A DNA stretch of 64,000 bases from an uncultured Pseudomonadota bacterium (GTDB lineage Bacteria > Pseudomonadota > Gammaproteobacteria > Steroidobacterales > Steroidobacteraceae), in contig CAILZL010000034.1 of the NCBI GenBank assembly GCA_903838705.1, forward strand, positions 1 through 64,000, written 5' to 3'. Of this stretch, positions 53,627-63,562 are shown piece by piece. Both the position numbers and the translations under genes were made by a program. The notes beneath the pieces were generated by a model. That model searched no databases and was not told where the DNA came from. It saw only the letters and a program-made list of their open reading frames with translations. Every line of letters begins with the position of its first letter. The stretch's first letter is position 1.

Positions 53627-55408
53627 ATGCGACAACCGCCTCCCGACCTGTATAGTGGCCTACCTATGCTATTCCATTCCAGAATGCCTTCAGAAAGCGC
53701 TCCGGCGCGCCCCCGGCGTTGGGGAGTTGTTCTCCAGTTGCTAGCTCTGACCGGCACGGCGTCTCTGGCCGCCTGTGCAACACAGGGGAATGCTTTATCC
53801 GGTGCAGGCACTGCGCAGTCCGCGCCGGCTAATGCCTCTTTGTCTGAACTGCTGGCGGCAGCCGACCGGGCAACCATGTCGGGTCAATATCCACTTGCGG
53901 CGCGCTGGTATGTGCAGGCGGTCAAACTGACAGATGACGAGCAGGTTGTGGAAGATGCTGCGCAAGATTGTTACGACCATCAGCAATTGCAGGCAACCAT
54001 GCAGATTGCCCAGCGCTGGCTGGTGATCAATCCAACCAGTCAGCAGGCGCACGAACTGGCTGCCATGTCTGCAATCAAGCTGTATCAGGTGGATGCAGCT
54101 GTGGAGCAGTTACAGGCTTTGCTCGACTCAGCCTATATCACACCGGCAGCTGGATTCATGGAGTGGTTGAACAAGATTCCAGCAACGGATGCCCATGCTG
54201 CGCTGGCAGTCATGAAAAAGTTGCTGATGTCTCATGCTCAGATGGCTGAGGCGAATTACGCTGTGGCGCGACTTGCCGAACTGACTGATGACCTTTCTAC
54301 CATGATGTCTCATGCGCAGCGAGCCCATGAGCTGGCGCCCTTCTGGTCGCCCGCTGGATTTTTGCTGGCGCGCGCACAGCTGTTGCGAGGTCAGACGGAG
54401 CTGGCGATGCAGACCGGTCAGTCAGTGGTAAAAAATGATGACAGTCTGGCGACCCGTTCCGAATATGCTTCCTTGCTGCTGGCTGCGAATAAGCCCAATG
54501 AGGCAGTGCAGCTGTGGAAAGAGCTTGAGCAGTCTGAGGGAGACAACAGTGCGGCCGTGCGCTCGCTGGCCTATCTGGATTATCAGGTGGGTAATTTTCA
54601 ATCGGCCTTCAATCGCTTCAATATGCTGCTCAACAGTGGCAACAGCGTGAGCGAATGCATTTTTTATCTGGCAGGCATTGCTGAGCGCACGGGTGCGGCG
54701 GCTGAGGCAAGGCAATTGTATGGTCGTGTGCAGGAGGGGCAATTTGCCATGTCTGCGCAGCTGCGTATTGCGCAGATCATCAAGGGCAGTGAAGGACTTA
54801 CGAATGCATTGACCTACCTGCAGACATATGGCGAGACCAACCCCGAGGAAATGCTGTTGAGCTTGCAGGCGCGCGCGCAGATGTTGTCCGAATCCGGTGA
54901 TGAGGCCGCCACTCTGAAGCTCTACGATCAGGCGGTGCGTGATTACCCTGACGTGGCTTCTCTGCGCATGTCGCGGGCATTCCAGCTGATCAAGATGGAC
55001 AAAATTGCATTGGGTATTCAGGCCATGCGTGAACTGGTGCAGTCTCGTCCGCAGGATCCTGCTGCACTGAATGCGCTGGGTTACACCCTGCTCGATCACA
55101 GCAAGCAGTACCAGCAAGGCTATGAGTACATCGAAGCAGCATGGCGAAGTTCACCGGATAGCGCAGCAATCAAGGACAGTATGGGCTGGGCGTTGTTCAA
55201 GCTGGACAGAAAGGAAGAGTCGCTGGTGTATCTGCAGCAGGCTGCAGGAATGATGCGGGATGATGAAATTGAATTGCACCTCGGTGAAGTGCTCTGGTCA
55301 CTGAGTCGTCATGATGAAGCGCTGGCGGTATGGCAGAAGGCACTCGAACATGCGCCGGATAACAAATCGTTACAGGAGCGCATCAAGCGCGCCGGCAAGT
55401 TGCATTAA
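53627..55408 (+). CDS. TPR-repeat outer-membrane-type lipoprotein upstream of lolB
   Basis: A 593-residue predicted lipoprotein: signal segment VVLQLLALTGTASLAAC with lipobox, then tetratricopeptide repeats through most of the length. Examples are AADRATMSGQYPLAARWYVQ, LNALGYTLLDHSKQYQQGYE and DEALAVWQKALEHAPDNKSL. Start choice is open. ATG 53627 has AAGGA nine bases upstream but gives a long (~50-residue) pre-cysteine leader; ATG 53684 gives a normal 31-residue leader without a ribosome site. The position between hemA and lolB-ispE is conserved in many gammaproteobacteria. A role in outer-membrane lipoprotein or surface assembly is inferred from the neighbourhood. Confidence 0.82.
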   Translation: MRQPPPDLYSGLPMLFHSRMPSESAPARPRRWGVVLQLLALTGTASLAACATQGNALSGAGTAQSAPANASLSELLAAADRATMSGQYPLAARWYVQAVKLTDDEQVVEDAAQDCYDHQQLQATMQIAQRWLVINPTSQQAHELAAMSAIKLYQVDAAVEQLQALLDSAYITPAAGFMEWLNKIPATDAHAALAVMKKLLMSHAQMAEANYAVARLAELTDDLSTMMSHAQRAHELAPFWSPAGFLLARAQLLRGQTELAMQTGQSVVKNDDSLATRSEYASLLLAANKPNEAVQLWKELEQSEGDNSAAVRSLAYLDYQVGNFQSAFNRFNMLLNSGNSVSECIFYLAGIAERTGAAAEARQLYGRVQEGQFAMSAQLRIAQIIKGSEGLTNALTYLQTYGETNPEEMLLSLQARAQMLSESGDEAATLKLYDQAVRDYPDVASLRMSRAFQLIKMDKIALGIQAMRELVQSRPQDPAALNALGYTLLDHSKQYQQGYEYIEAAWRSSPDSAAIKDSMGWALFKLDRKEESLVYLQQAAGMMRDDEIELHLGEVLWSLSRHDEALAVWQKALEHAPDNKSLQERIKRAGKLH

Positions 55409-55413
55409 GTACG

Positions 55414-55995
55414 ATGCAGTTGATCAGTCCGGGAAAAGTTCTGTTGTTGCTGTCGATGGCAGTCATGAGTACTGCTTGCGTGACATCTTCGCAGCGTATC
55501 ACTGGCAACAGTAACGCACATGCAGTCAGCGAGCTGCGTGACTGGCAGGCCAGAGGGCGTGTCGGCGTGAGTACGGAAGTTCAATCCGGATCGGGCGGAT
55601 TTTCCTGGCAGCAAACCGCCGGGATCAGCGAGATACAGATACATGGTCCGGTCGGTGTGGGGGCCTTGTCGCTGCTGATGGATGAGTCCGGCGTGAAGTT
55701 GCTGGGAAGCGACGGTACCTACCTCAATGCAGATGCGGCACTGATGGAAATGCAATCTGATCTGGGTGCGTCATTACCGATTACGTTATTGCGCTACTGG
55801 ATGCTTGGGGTGGAGGCTCCTGGCGAATATCACTGGTTAAGTCCCGCACGCAATCTCCTTGAGCAGGCCGGCTGGCAGATTTCCTATGAGGAATGGGTGC
55901 GGCGGGGCGAGCTGAGGTTGCCAGCCAGAATTCAGTTGGTGAACGGCACTACCCGGATTCTGCTGGTGGTGCAAAGCTGGGATCTTTCCGCATGA
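55414..55995 (+). CDS. lolB: Outer-membrane lipoprotein receptor LolB
   Basis: Receives lipoproteins from LolA and inserts them into the outer membrane. The 193-residue precursor has lipobox STAC (Cys22), then ELRDWQARGRVGVSTEVQSG, FSWQQTAGISEIQIHGPVGV and the conserved ALLRYWMLG-like LLRYWMLGVEAPGEYHWL. Length is right for LolB. It starts 5 bp after the TPR gene and overlaps ispE by four bases (ATGA), so the three form one unit. Confidence 0.93.
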   Translation: MQLISPGKVLLLLSMAVMSTACVTSSQRITGNSNAHAVSELRDWQARGRVGVSTEVQSGSGGFSWQQTAGISEIQIHGPVGVGALSLLMDESGVKLLGSDGTYLNADAALMEMQSDLGASLPITLLRYWMLGVEAPGEYHWLSPARNLLEQAGWQISYEEWVRRGELRLPARIQLVNGTTRILLVVQSWDLSA

Positions 55996-56879
55996 GTTAT
56001 GGCATTCCTCTTTCCAGCAACCTTGGGGTTGCAGCTGCTTGGCCGGCGCCTGCCAAGCTGAATCTCTGTTTGCATATCGTGGGCAGGCGGCCGGATGGCT
56101 ATCACCTGTTACAGACGGCGTTTCAATTTATTGATCTGTGCGACGAGCTGCGCTTTTATCAACGCATTGAGGGTGTGATCGAGCGTGTTGCCGGGCCGTC
56201 TGCTGTGCCTGCCGAATCTGATCTGGTCATGCGAGCGGCCCGGTTGCTTGCGGCAGAGAGTGGCGCTCCCCAGGGTGTCGCAATAGAGCTGATCAAACAC
56301 ATCCCCATGCAGGCAGGGCTGGGTGGGGGGAGTTCAGATGCTGCGACAGTACTGGTGGCGTTGAATCATTTGTGGGGACTGAACCTTTCCGTTGATCGGC
56401 TGGCATCGCTGGGATTGCGTCTCGGGGCCGATGTGCCGGTATTTGTGCATGGACGGGCCGCCTGGGCCGAAGGGGTGGGTGAAGAATTGACGCCTGTGGA
56501 ATTTCCTGAGACTTGTTATCTGGTGCTGGACCCCGGAGTTTCGGTCAGTACTGCGGAAATCTTTCAGGCATCTGAATTGACACGCGATACCCCCCTCACC
56601 ACAATACGCGCCTTTCTCGCCAAGGGCGGACGTAACGATTGTTTGCCAACGGTTCGAGGGCGTTATCCGGCTGTGGCGCAAGCTCTTGATTGGCTTGCAA
56701 ATTATGGTGAGGCACGGCTGACCGGAACCGGTGCCTGTGTGTTTGCAGCCATGCCTGACCACGCGACAGCTGAGCGGGTTATGGTGAATTTGCCGCCGCA
56801 GTGGCGCGGATTTGTGGTTCAGGGCTGTAATGAGTCGCCGCTTTTGAGGCGCCTGCAGCAGGCTCAACAGGTTTATTGA
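55992..56879 (+). CDS. ispE: 4-diphosphocytidyl-2-C-methyl-D-erythritol kinase
   Basis: GHMP-family kinase of the MEP isoprenoid pathway. The 295 residues have AWPAPAKLNLCLHIVGRRPD, GYHLLQTAFQFIDL, the ATP loop IPMQAGLGGGSSDAATVLVA and the C-terminal GEARLTGTGACVFAA. The ATG at 55992 is within the lolB stop; the open frame from 55893 is a lolB shadow. tRNA-Gln follows 31 bp downstream. Confidence 0.96.
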   Translation: MSYGIPLSSNLGVAAAWPAPAKLNLCLHIVGRRPDGYHLLQTAFQFIDLCDELRFYQRIEGVIERVAGPSAVPAESDLVMRAARLLAAESGAPQGVAIELIKHIPMQAGLGGGSSDAATVLVALNHLWGLNLSVDRLASLGLRLGADVPVFVHGRAAWAEGVGEELTPVEFPETCYLVLDPGVSVSTAEIFQASELTRDTPLTTIRAFLAKGGRNDCLPTVRGRYPAVAQALDWLANYGEARLTGTGACVFAAMPDHATAERVMVNLPPQWRGFVVQGCNESPLLRRLQQAQQVY

Positions 56880-56910
56880 GCTTCATTGTTGCGTTGATTT
56901 CGAGTGTTGT

Positions 56911-56985
56911 TGGGGTGTCGCCAAGTGGTAAGGCAGCGGGTTTTGATCCCGCCATTCGGAGGTTCGAATCCTTCCACCCCAACCA
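56911..56985 (+). tRNA. tRNA-Gln (TTG)
   Basis: Cloverleaf with acceptor TGGGGTG/CACCCCA, D arm GCC-AAGTGGTAAGGC, anticodon arm GCGGG-TTTTGAT-CCCGC (anticodon TTG), T arm GGAGG-TTCGAAT-CCTTC and encoded CCA. The ispE-tRNA-Gln-prs order is conserved in gammaproteobacteria. Likely read through from ispE, since the gap is too short for a clear promoter. Confidence 0.97.
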
Positions 56986-57032
56986 GACAGGTTGGCCAGA
57001 TTGTCTGGTCGTCAAAATTGAGGAGCGTGTAA

Positions 57033-57986
57033 TTGGACCGATCCAGCATGATGGTCTTGTCCGGCAATGCCAATCCAAAATTGGCTGCGGACATCGCACG
57101 TCACCTCAATCTGCCTCTCGGGCGCGTGTCTGCAGGGCGCTTCAGTGACGGCGAAATTTCAGTTGAGCTGATGGACAACGTGCGTGGTCGCGATGTGTTC
57201 ATCGTGCAATCCACCTGTGCGCCGACAAATGATCATCTGATGGAACTGCTGATTATGGTCGATGCCTGCCGTCGCGCTTCGGCCGGACGGATTACAGCGG
57301 TGATGCCTTACTTCGGTTATTCGCGTCAGGATCGTCGGCCACGCGCGCAGCGTTCAGCGATCAGTGCCAAGCTGGTTGCCAACATGATCATGCGTGCCGG
57401 AGTGGACCGTTTGCTCACAGTAGACCTGCATGCAGATCAGATCAGCGGATTCTTCGATATACCTGTCGACAATGTGTATTCGTCACCTGTTCTGCTGGGC
57501 GAAGTGTGGAAGCAGAAGTACGACAATCTGGTGGTCGTGTCGCCCGATGTGGGTGGTGTGGTGCGCGCCCGTGCGCTGGCAAAACGTCTCGACGATGCTG
57601 ACCTTGCCATTATCGACAAGCGCAGACCGCGTGCCAATGTATCGGAAGTGATGAATATCATCGGTGAAGTGAAGGGCAAGTCCTGCGTACTGGTTGATGA
57701 TCTGGTCGATACGGCAGGTACGCTGTGTCACGCAGCAACTGCCCTCAAGAAGGAAGGTGCGCAGCGGGTCGTCGCTTACATTACCCATCCTGTCCTGTCC
57801 GGGCCGGCGGTTGAGCGCATCAGCAAGTCGGATCTGGATGAGCTGATTGTGACCGATACCATTCCGCTGTCGGATGCCGCAAAAGCCTGCCGTCAGATCC
57901 GGCAGCTGTCGGTTGCTGGATTGCTGGCGGAAACCATGCGTCGTATCCGCGATGAGGAGAGCGTAAGTTCGCTCTACGTGGATTAG
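57033..57986 (+). CDS. prs: Ribose-phosphate pyrophosphokinase
   Basis: Makes PRPP from ribose 5-phosphate and ATP for nucleotide, His and Trp synthesis. The 317 residues include [40 protein letters not shown] (ATP site), [17 protein letters not shown] and the PRPP loop [20 protein letters not shown] at 57033 has GAGGAG seven bases upstream, while the next ATGs (57048, 57051) have none at useful spacing, so a TTG start is likely. Complete. Confidence 0.95.
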   Translation: MDRSSMMVLSGNANPKLAADIARHLNLPLGRVSAGRFSDGEISVELMDNVRGRDVFIVQSTCAPTNDHLMELLIMVDACRRASAGRITAVMPYFGYSRQDRRPRAQRSAISAKLVANMIMRAGVDRLLTVDLHADQISGFFDIPVDNVYSSPVLLGEVWKQKYDNLVVVSPDVGGVVRARALAKRLDDADLAIIDKRRPRANVSEVMNIIGEVKGKSCVLVDDLVDTAGTLCHAATALKKEGAQRVVAYITHPVLSGPAVERISKSDLDELIVTDTIPLSDAAKACRQIRQLSVAGLLAETMRRIRDEESVSSLYVD

Positions 57987-58088
57987 CCAAAGAATGCTTC
58001 AGTATGGGCTTGCCCATGCTGGCTAAGTGGTGATGCAGTGATTGGTCGCGACACTGCATGACTTGTTGAAAAGTAGTTGGAGAATGTT

Positions 58089-58778
58089 ATGAAAGCTGTA
58101 TTTGAACTTGTCGCCGAACAGCGCGATGGCACACAGGGGAAGGGTGCGAGCCGCCGCCTGCGTCATGCCGGTCGCGTTCCGGCGATTCTGTATGGTGGGC
58201 ACCTTGAACCGGCCTGCCTGTCTTTTGAGCACGAAAGGTTGCAGGTTGCCCTGCAGAATGAGCGTTTCTTCACCACCCTCCTGTCGATCAAGATTGACGG
58301 CAAGGTCCATACCGCCATTCTTAAGGATCTGCAGCGTCATCCTTCCAGACCAGCCATCCTGCACCTTGATCTGCAGCGCGTAGTGGAGAATGAGTTGATC
58401 CGTATGACCATTCCGCTGCACTTCATCAATGCCAACATTGCTCCGGGCGTGAAGACCGGCGGTGGTCAGGTATCGCATCTGCTCAATGAAGTGGAAGTGA
58501 CCTGCCTGCCCAAGGATCTGCCTGAGTACATCGAAGTCGATATGGCAAAGATGGAGCTCGGTGAATCCAAGCATCTGTCTGACCTGCCATTGCCTGAAGG
58601 AGTGGAGCTGGTTCTGCTGTCACACGGTCGTGATGAAGCTGTGGTGTCTGTGCACCATGCACGCGTGGTGGAAGAAGCGGCTGCTGCGCCTGCTGCAGAG
58701 GCTGCGCCTGCTGCTGCGGCTGGCGCTGCTGCCAAACCTGCTGCCGCACCTGCCAAGAAAGACGGCGGCAAAAAGTAA
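58089..58778 (+). CDS. rplY: Ribosomal protein bL25, long CTC form
   Basis: 5S-rRNA-binding protein of the general stress CTC/TL5 type. The 229 residues comprise the L25 domain (~5-95; GKGASRRLRHAGRVPAILYG, HTAILKDLQRHP), a second beta domain (~100-190), and an Ala/Pro/Lys-rich tail (AAAPAAEAAPAAAAGAAAK then basic KKDGGKK). The ATG at 58089 has GGAG six bases upstream; a TTG at 58077 overlaps that site. Lies between prs and pth in conserved order. Confidence 0.95.
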   Translation: MKAVFELVAEQRDGTQGKGASRRLRHAGRVPAILYGGHLEPACLSFEHERLQVALQNERFFTTLLSIKIDGKVHTAILKDLQRHPSRPAILHLDLQRVVENELIRMTIPLHFINANIAPGVKTGGGQVSHLLNEVEVTCLPKDLPEYIEVDMAKMELGESKHLSDLPLPEGVELVLLSHGRDEAVVSVHHARVVEEAAAAPAAEAAPAAAAGAAAKPAAAPAKKDGGKK

Positions 58779-58793
58779 GTACTGTCATGCTGG

Positions 58794-58821
58794 CGGGGCT
58801 GTCCTTGTTCGGGCAGCCCCG
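58794..58821 (+). terminator. GC-rich stem-loop after rplY
   Basis: CGGGGCTG (58794-58801) pairs with CAGCCCCG (58814-58821), extended by TCC/GGG around TTGTTC. Only a broken T-rich run follows, so it may be a weak terminator between rplY and pth. Confidence 0.45.
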
Positions 58822-58860
58822 TTCGCGTTTCAGGCCTGATGCTTACGGTTGATTTTTATC

Positions 58861-59469
58861 ATGTCAGGTACTCCGCTGAATATGATCGTTGGCCTGGGTA
58901 ATCCCGGTGCCGAGCATTTGCAGACGCGCCACAATGCGGGCTTCTGGTTTGTGGATGCATTGGCGCGCCGTTACGGCGGTCAGTTTCGCGGGCATACCCG
59001 TTATCAAGGCGAGGTATGCCGTATTCAGATCGGCGCACAAGAAATACACCTGCTCAAACCGCAGACATACATGAATCGCAGTGGCCTATCCATCCGGGGC
59101 CTGTCCGACTACATGAAAATTGCGCCCGAGCAGATTCTGGTGGCTCACGATGAGCTGGATCTGTTGCCGGGCGTGGCACGTTTCAAGCTGGGCGGCGGGC
59201 ACGGTGGCCATAATGGACTACGCGATACGATTACTCACATCGGTCAGAATTTCTGGCGTTTACGTCTTGGTATCGGTCATCCGGGTGATAAATCCGAAGT
59301 GATTGATTTTGTATTGCAGCGGGCTTCTGTAAAAGAAGAAGAGTTGATTCTCAATGCATTACAGGCGGCCATGGAGCAATTGCCTGTGTTTCTGGAGCAG
59401 GGCGCAGAAAAAGCCATGCATGTACTGCACAGCCAGACCGGCAAGTCTCTGCCTGCCTCTCCTAACTGA
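58861..59469 (+). CDS. pth: Peptidyl-tRNA hydrolase
   Basis: Recycles peptidyl-tRNA released from stalled ribosomes. The 202 residues include [20 protein letters not shown] with the catalytic His (~26), [32 protein letters not shown] and [15 protein letters not shown], followed by [12 protein letters not shown]. The ATG at 58861 is preferred to an in-frame TTG at 58849. ychF follows 20 bp downstream, the usual pth-ychF pair. Confidence 0.96.
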   Translation: MSGTPLNMIVGLGNPGAEHLQTRHNAGFWFVDALARRYGGQFRGHTRYQGEVCRIQIGAQEIHLLKPQTYMNRSGLSIRGLSDYMKIAPEQILVAHDELDLLPGVARFKLGGGHGGHNGLRDTITHIGQNFWRLRLGIGHPGDKSEVIDFVLQRASVKEEELILNALQAAMEQLPVFLEQGAEKAMHVLHSQTGKSLPASPN

Positions 59470-59489
59470 TTTCTTACGCGGAACTATAC

Positions 59490-60581
59490 ATGGGTATCAA
59501 ATGCGGCATTGTTGGTCTGCCAAATGTTGGCAAGTCAACGCTCTTCAATGCACTGACGCGTGCGCAGATTGCAGCTGAAAACTATCCTTTCTGTACTATC
59601 GAACCCAATGTCGGCGTGGTACCCGTGCCTGATCTGCGATTGCAGGCGCTTGCGGAAATCGTCAAGCCGGAGCGGATTTTGCCCACCATGGTGGAGTTTG
59701 TTGATATCGCAGGGTTGGTGGCCGGCGCTTCCACTGGCGAGGGGCTGGGTAACAAGTTTCTCGCACACATCCGGGAAACCGACGCCATTGCGCATGTCGT
59801 GCGCTGCTTCGTTGATGATGATGTGATTCACGTTGCCGGCAAGGTAAGCCCGCTGGATGATATTGCCGTCATCAATACCGAGCTGGCGCTGGCAGACCTC
59901 GACAGTGTGGAGCGTGCTGTGCGTCGCACTGAAAAGACGGCCAAGTCCGGTGACAAGGATGCATCCAGATTGCTCGCGGTATTAAAACGATTGCATGCAC
60001 ATCTGGACAGCGGTGAGCCCGCGCGCTCTCTGGCAATTGAGCCAGAGGAGCAGAAGCTGCTGCATGAGCTGCATCTGATCACTATCAAGCCGCTGATGTA
60101 TGTAGCCAACGTGGCGGAAGATGGATTTGAGAACAATCCCCGGCTTGAGGAAGTGCGCGCTCTGGCAGCGAAAGAACGCGCTCAGGTGGTGCCAGTCTGT
60201 GCGGCGATCGAAGCGGAGATATCCCAGCTTGAAGAGGCGGACCGTGCCGAGTTTCTCAGGGAAATGGGTCTGGCGGAGCCTGGGCTAAATCGCGTGATCC
60301 GCGCAGGTTATGCGTTGCTGGGCTTGCAGACCTACTTTACTGCGGGGGTGAAAGAAGTTCGCGCCTGGACAGTGCGTGCCGGCTCCACTGCCCCGCAGGC
60401 TGCTGGAGTTATCCATACGGATTTTGAAAAGGGGTTTATACGGGCTGAAGTCATTGCCTATGAGGATTTTATCGCGCTAAAGGGTGAGCAGGGCGCGAAG
60501 GAGGCAGGCAAGTTGCGTCTGGAGGGCAAGGAATACCTTGTGCGCGAAGGCGATGTCATGCATTTCCGGTTTAATGTCTGA
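59490..60581 (+). CDS. ychF: Redox-regulated ATPase YchF (Obg family)
   Basis: Ribosome-associated ATPase of the OLA1/YchF group. The 363 residues have the P-loop [38 protein letters not shown], and NVAED, which stands in place of the GTPase NKxD motif and explains ATP preference. A helical domain and a C-terminal TGS domain ([17 protein letters not shown] to [11 protein letters not shown]) follow. Exactly the family length. Confidence 0.97.
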   Translation: MGIKCGIVGLPNVGKSTLFNALTRAQIAAENYPFCTIEPNVGVVPVPDLRLQALAEIVKPERILPTMVEFVDIAGLVAGASTGEGLGNKFLAHIRETDAIAHVVRCFVDDDVIHVAGKVSPLDDIAVINTELALADLDSVERAVRRTEKTAKSGDKDASRLLAVLKRLHAHLDSGEPARSLAIEPEEQKLLHELHLITIKPLMYVANVAEDGFENNPRLEEVRALAAKERAQVVPVCAAIEAEISQLEEADRAEFLREMGLAEPGLNRVIRAGYALLGLQTYFTAGVKEVRAWTVRAGSTAPQAAGVIHTDFEKGFIRAEVIAYEDFIALKGEQGAKEAGKLRLEGKEYLVREGDVMHFRFNV

Positions 60582-60601
60582 TTGCAGGGTGGATTACTGA
60601 A

Positions 60602-60621
60602 GCAGCTGTCTTGACAGCTGC
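60602..60621. repeat. Perfect palindrome GCAGCTGTC-TT-GACAGCTGC
   Basis: Nine-bp arms around TT, 21 bp after the ychF stop. The right arm overlaps the -35 box of the likely tRNA-Met promoter. No T-run follows; it could serve as a weak terminator for ychF or an operator. Confidence 0.55.
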
Positions 60622-60639
60622 GAGCGCGGCCAACAGAAT
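60611..60639 (+). promoter_or_regulatory. Probable tRNA-Met promoter
   Basis: Consensus TTGACA (60611-60616), 17-bp spacer and CAGAAT (60634-60639), followed by the GC-rich discriminator CGCGCCCC typical of stringently controlled stable-RNA promoters. The tRNA begins about 40 bp after the predicted start point. Confidence 0.55.
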
Positions 60640-60686
60640 TCGCGCCCCTGAAAAGTTTGGCGCGGGTCAGTAAGAAAAGTACAAAT

Positions 60687-60763
<77 letters not shown>

Positions 60764-60928
60764 TTCCCCCGTCCGAAGAAGTCCGGCAACGTCTGTTGAC
60801 TCGCTAAAATCTCAATAAAAACAAGTATTTTACGTCAGGTGACGTTCATTGGCGTCCCTTGACAGCCAGCCCATTGTGGGGGCATCTTTGGGGGCATCAG
60901 TGGTTACCAAGCAGGGTGGTGCCCCCAA

Positions 60929-61105
60929 ATGCTTACCGACAAGGAATTAAAGGCCGCCAAGCCGCGTGAGAAGCCATACAAGCTCTCCGATGGTCTTGGT
61001 CTATATGTTGAGGTTAAGCCGAACGGCTCAAAGCTGTGGCGTTTGAAGTACCGCTATGTAGGACGACTGGCCACTAAAGTTGCTGGGAATGATTGGGGTG
61101 TCTAA
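60929..61105 (+). pseudogene. N-terminal stub of a P4-type integrase
   Basis: 58 codons reading MLTDKELKAAKPREKPYKLS, then DGLGLYVEVKPNGSKLWRLK and YRYVG, the DUF4102 arm-binding start of P4-family tyrosine integrases. After YRYVG the frame leaves the family (RLATKVAGNDWGV) and stops, so the core-binding and catalytic domains (about 350 residues) are missing. It lies just past tRNA-Met in the orientation usual for P4-type islands, and the repetitive GGGGGCATC stretch before it is typical of such junctions. Interpreted as the relic of a lost island, the rest replaced or deleted after 61062. Confidence 0.85.
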
Positions 61106-61673
61106 ACAGGTGCCACCTTTCCGGACGATGGTTGCTACGAATGATGCTCGGTAAAATTCACTACGCTAGACTTACACCTTCTATATCTGGCCATAGGCAG
61201 TAGGGTTTTCTTATCTTGGTCTGATGCCATTACTGCTTGTCCGCTCATAGCGCGGGTGAAATTCGGACGATTTCGACTGTGGGCTGTTCTTTTGCCCAAA
61301 CCGTAGAGGCAATGCGGGGGAAGCTTAAATTTCAACCGTTCCTGGAGAGCAAACTGCTCCCCCAATTAACCGCAAACAAGTTTCGAATAGGGGGTGGTCC
61401 TATACAACAATACTGTGAGTAACGATCTGCTAAAAACAGATGTTTGGCTCTCTCGGTCGAAATCTTCAGGCGGCCCCTTGCTGTCTCTAATCTCATAAAC
61501 CGGATAGAGGTGGCACTACGCCTATACAGAAGTCATCTATAGTCATTGCACTTATTCCTCCTTGTTTAGAGTTAGAGATGGTCTATGTGGGTTGTTTTCC
61601 ATGAGAGAAATATGATTGTCATACATAGGGTGTAGTTTGACTCACTTATGATAATGATCAGCAGGCCTTCGAC
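61106..61673. other. Gene-free relic region after the integrase stub
   Basis: About 570 bp with only short unsupported open frames (for example 61135-61365 on the minus strand). I found no second tRNA-Met 3' copy, inverted-repeat pair or transposase remnant. It probably mixes island debris with the promoter of the glycosyltransferase gene. Confidence 0.45.
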
Positions 61674-62876
61674 ATGCATGTGTTGATGATTTCTGATGTG
61701 TATTTCCCCAGAGTCAATGGAGTATCAACTTCCATCCGGTCATTCCGGCGGGAGTTACAGACTCAGGGTCATCGGGTGACATTGCTGGTTCCACATTATC
61801 CGCATTGCGGTCAGTATGATCAGGCTAATCCCGATCCTGATTTGATCCGGATTCCTTCGCGCTCAATACCCAGAGATCCGGAAGACCGCTTCATGGTGAA
61901 GAGGGAAATCATGCGGCTCGTTCCGGAGTTGCAAAAGCAATGTTTCGATGTGCTGCATATTCAGACTCCGTTCGTAGCGCACTACGCGGGGCTGGTGCTG
62001 GCCAGGGCATTGAAGTTGTCTGTAGTGGAAAGCTATCACACCTTCTTTGAAGAGTATCTCTATCACTATATTCCATTCCTGCCCCGCAACTTGCTGCGCT
62101 GGGTGGCAAGGCGTTTTACCGTTGCGCAGTGTAATGCAGTGCAGTATGTCATTGCGCCATCGCGCGCTATGCATGATGCATTGCGCGGATATGGTGTTGA
62201 GTCGCCCATTACAATTCTGCCCACTGGGCTGGAGGCCAGCCAGTTTCGGCAGGGGGATGGTGCGCGCTTTCGTCATGAGCATGGCATTGATCCACGCAGA
62301 CCTGTCGCACTTTATATAGGCCGTGTAGCCCACGAAAAGAACATCGATTTTCTGCTGCAAGCTTTTCAGCGCTGTTATCAGCAATTGCCAGAGGCATTAT
62401 TGCTGATTGTAGGTGAAGGTCCGGCGGTTGAGCATTTGCGTCAGCTGGCGCAGCAACTGGGAATCGCGCCTGCCACCCGGTTTATAGGTTATCTGGACCG
62501 CGATACAACCTTGCTGGATTGTTACAGCGCAGGAGATGTATTTATTTTCGCATCGCGAACTGAAACCCAGGGGCTGGTATTGCTTGAATCCATGGCGCAG
62601 GGAACGCCCGTTCTGTCCACGGCACACATGGGTACAAGGGATATTCTGGAAAAGTCGCAGGGGGCGTTGATTGTTGAGGAGGATGCTGAAGTGTTTTCGG
62701 CTTCCCTGGCAGGCTTGCTGATCAATTCACTCAATCGCCAGCTGTTGTCCAAGCATGCCCGGGATGATGCGAGAAAGTGGAGTGCTCGCGAAATGACGGA
62801 AAGATTGCTGCAGCTCTACACAAAGTTGATGTCTCCAAAACACACACAGGGTGCTCTGGTGGCTAATTCGAACTAA
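61674..62876 (+). CDS. GT4-family glycosyltransferase
   Basis: A 400-residue GT-B retaining glycosyltransferase. The N-terminal acceptor domain starts MHVLMISDVYFPRVNGVSTS, wording typical of sugar-to-lipid transferases; the C-terminal nucleotide-sugar domain has VALYIGRVAHEKNIDFLLQA, LLIVGEGPAVEHL and the EX7E box in SRTETQGLVLLESMAQGTPV. Together with the following PAP2 phosphatase and PlcP/LpxH-type phosphoesterase it suggests glycolipid synthesis on diacylglycerol. The actual donor and acceptor are not determined by sequence. AGCAGG lies upstream of the ATG. Confidence 0.82.
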   Translation: MHVLMISDVYFPRVNGVSTSIRSFRRELQTQGHRVTLLVPHYPHCGQYDQANPDPDLIRIPSRSIPRDPEDRFMVKREIMRLVPELQKQCFDVLHIQTPFVAHYAGLVLARALKLSVVESYHTFFEEYLYHYIPFLPRNLLRWVARRFTVAQCNAVQYVIAPSRAMHDALRGYGVESPITILPTGLEASQFRQGDGARFRHEHGIDPRRPVALYIGRVAHEKNIDFLLQAFQRCYQQLPEALLLIVGEGPAVEHLRQLAQQLGIAPATRFIGYLDRDTTLLDCYSAGDVFIFASRTETQGLVLLESMAQGTPVLSTAHMGTRDILEKSQGALIVEEDAEVFSASLAGLLINSLNRQLLSKHARDDARKWSAREMTERLLQLYTKLMSPKHTQGALVANSN

Positions 62877-63010
62877 ACCAGAATGTTAAGTGGATAACAC
62901 TATTGGGTGATTAATCAAAGCGTAACAATAAGTTCATCGCACCGAAGCATAGGGCGCCCAAAGTAGCAGCATGTCAATCCGCATGCAGCTGCTGCCTTGG
63001 TAGGGACCAC

Positions 63011-63562
63011 ATGCTTACTGTCAACACTTCAGAACTGTTCAGACGATTTGATACTGCCGAGCTGGGTCTGTGCCTGAAGTTTAATCGCTGGGCAAGGCAG
63101 AATTCAGTGCGGCGTTTCTTTGCTGCCATCAGCAGGCTGGGTGATGGTGTTCTCTGGTATTCGTTGATTCTGACCATGCCGCTTCTTTATGGGATTTCTG
63201 GTGGCAGGTGGTGCTTGCAGTTCAGTATCACAGGCGTGCTGGGTGTGCTGCTCTACAAGTCGATCAAACAGCGCTGGGTAAGGGAACGCCCCTTCATCTC
63301 GCACCTTGGTATATCTGCCGGTGTGGCGCCACTTGATCGGTACAGTTTCCCTTCTGGCCACACGCTTCACGCTGTGTGCTTTGCAACATTGTTTACCAGC
63401 TATCTCCCCTTTATGGGGTGGCTGGTTATTCCATTCGCAACGCTTGTTGCGTTGTCGCGTGTCGTGCTCGGGATGCACTATCCGACTGATGTGCTGGCGG
63501 GCGGAGCACTGGGCGCATTGCTGGCATGGGTGAGTATCAATCTTTCGAGCCTGATTGCATGA
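63011..63562 (+). CDS. PAP2-family membrane phosphatase
   Basis: A 183-residue, multi-helix integral membrane phosphatase with all three signature motifs: KQRWVRERP (KX6RP), RYSFPSGHT (PSGH) and SRVVLGMHYPTD (SRX5HX3D). Such enzymes dephosphorylate phosphatidic acid, phosphatidylglycerol phosphate or undecaprenyl pyrophosphate. Its stop overlaps the next gene (ATGA), giving tight coupling to the metallophosphoesterase; the glycosyltransferase lies 134 bp upstream. Generating diacylglycerol for the glycosyltransferase would fit, as inference. Confidence 0.87.
   Translation: MLTVNTSELFRRFDTAELGLCLKFNRWARQNSVRRFFAAISRLGDGVLWYSLILTMPLLYGISGGRWCLQFSITGVLGVLLYKSIKQRWVRERPFISHLGISAGVAPLDRYSFPSGHTLHAVCFATLFTSYLPFMGWLVIPFATLVALSRVVLGMHYPTDVLAGGALGALLAWVSINLSSLIA

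Noticed and set aside
61135-61422. Short open frames on both strands after the integrase stub
   Set aside because: No ribosome sites, no domains and unusual composition; treated as relic non-coding DNA.
61610-61673. PHO box upstream of the glycosyltransferase gene
   Set aside because: Only one half-site-like TTGTCAT is present; the second repeat at 11-bp pitch does not match, so PhoB control is not supported by sequence here.
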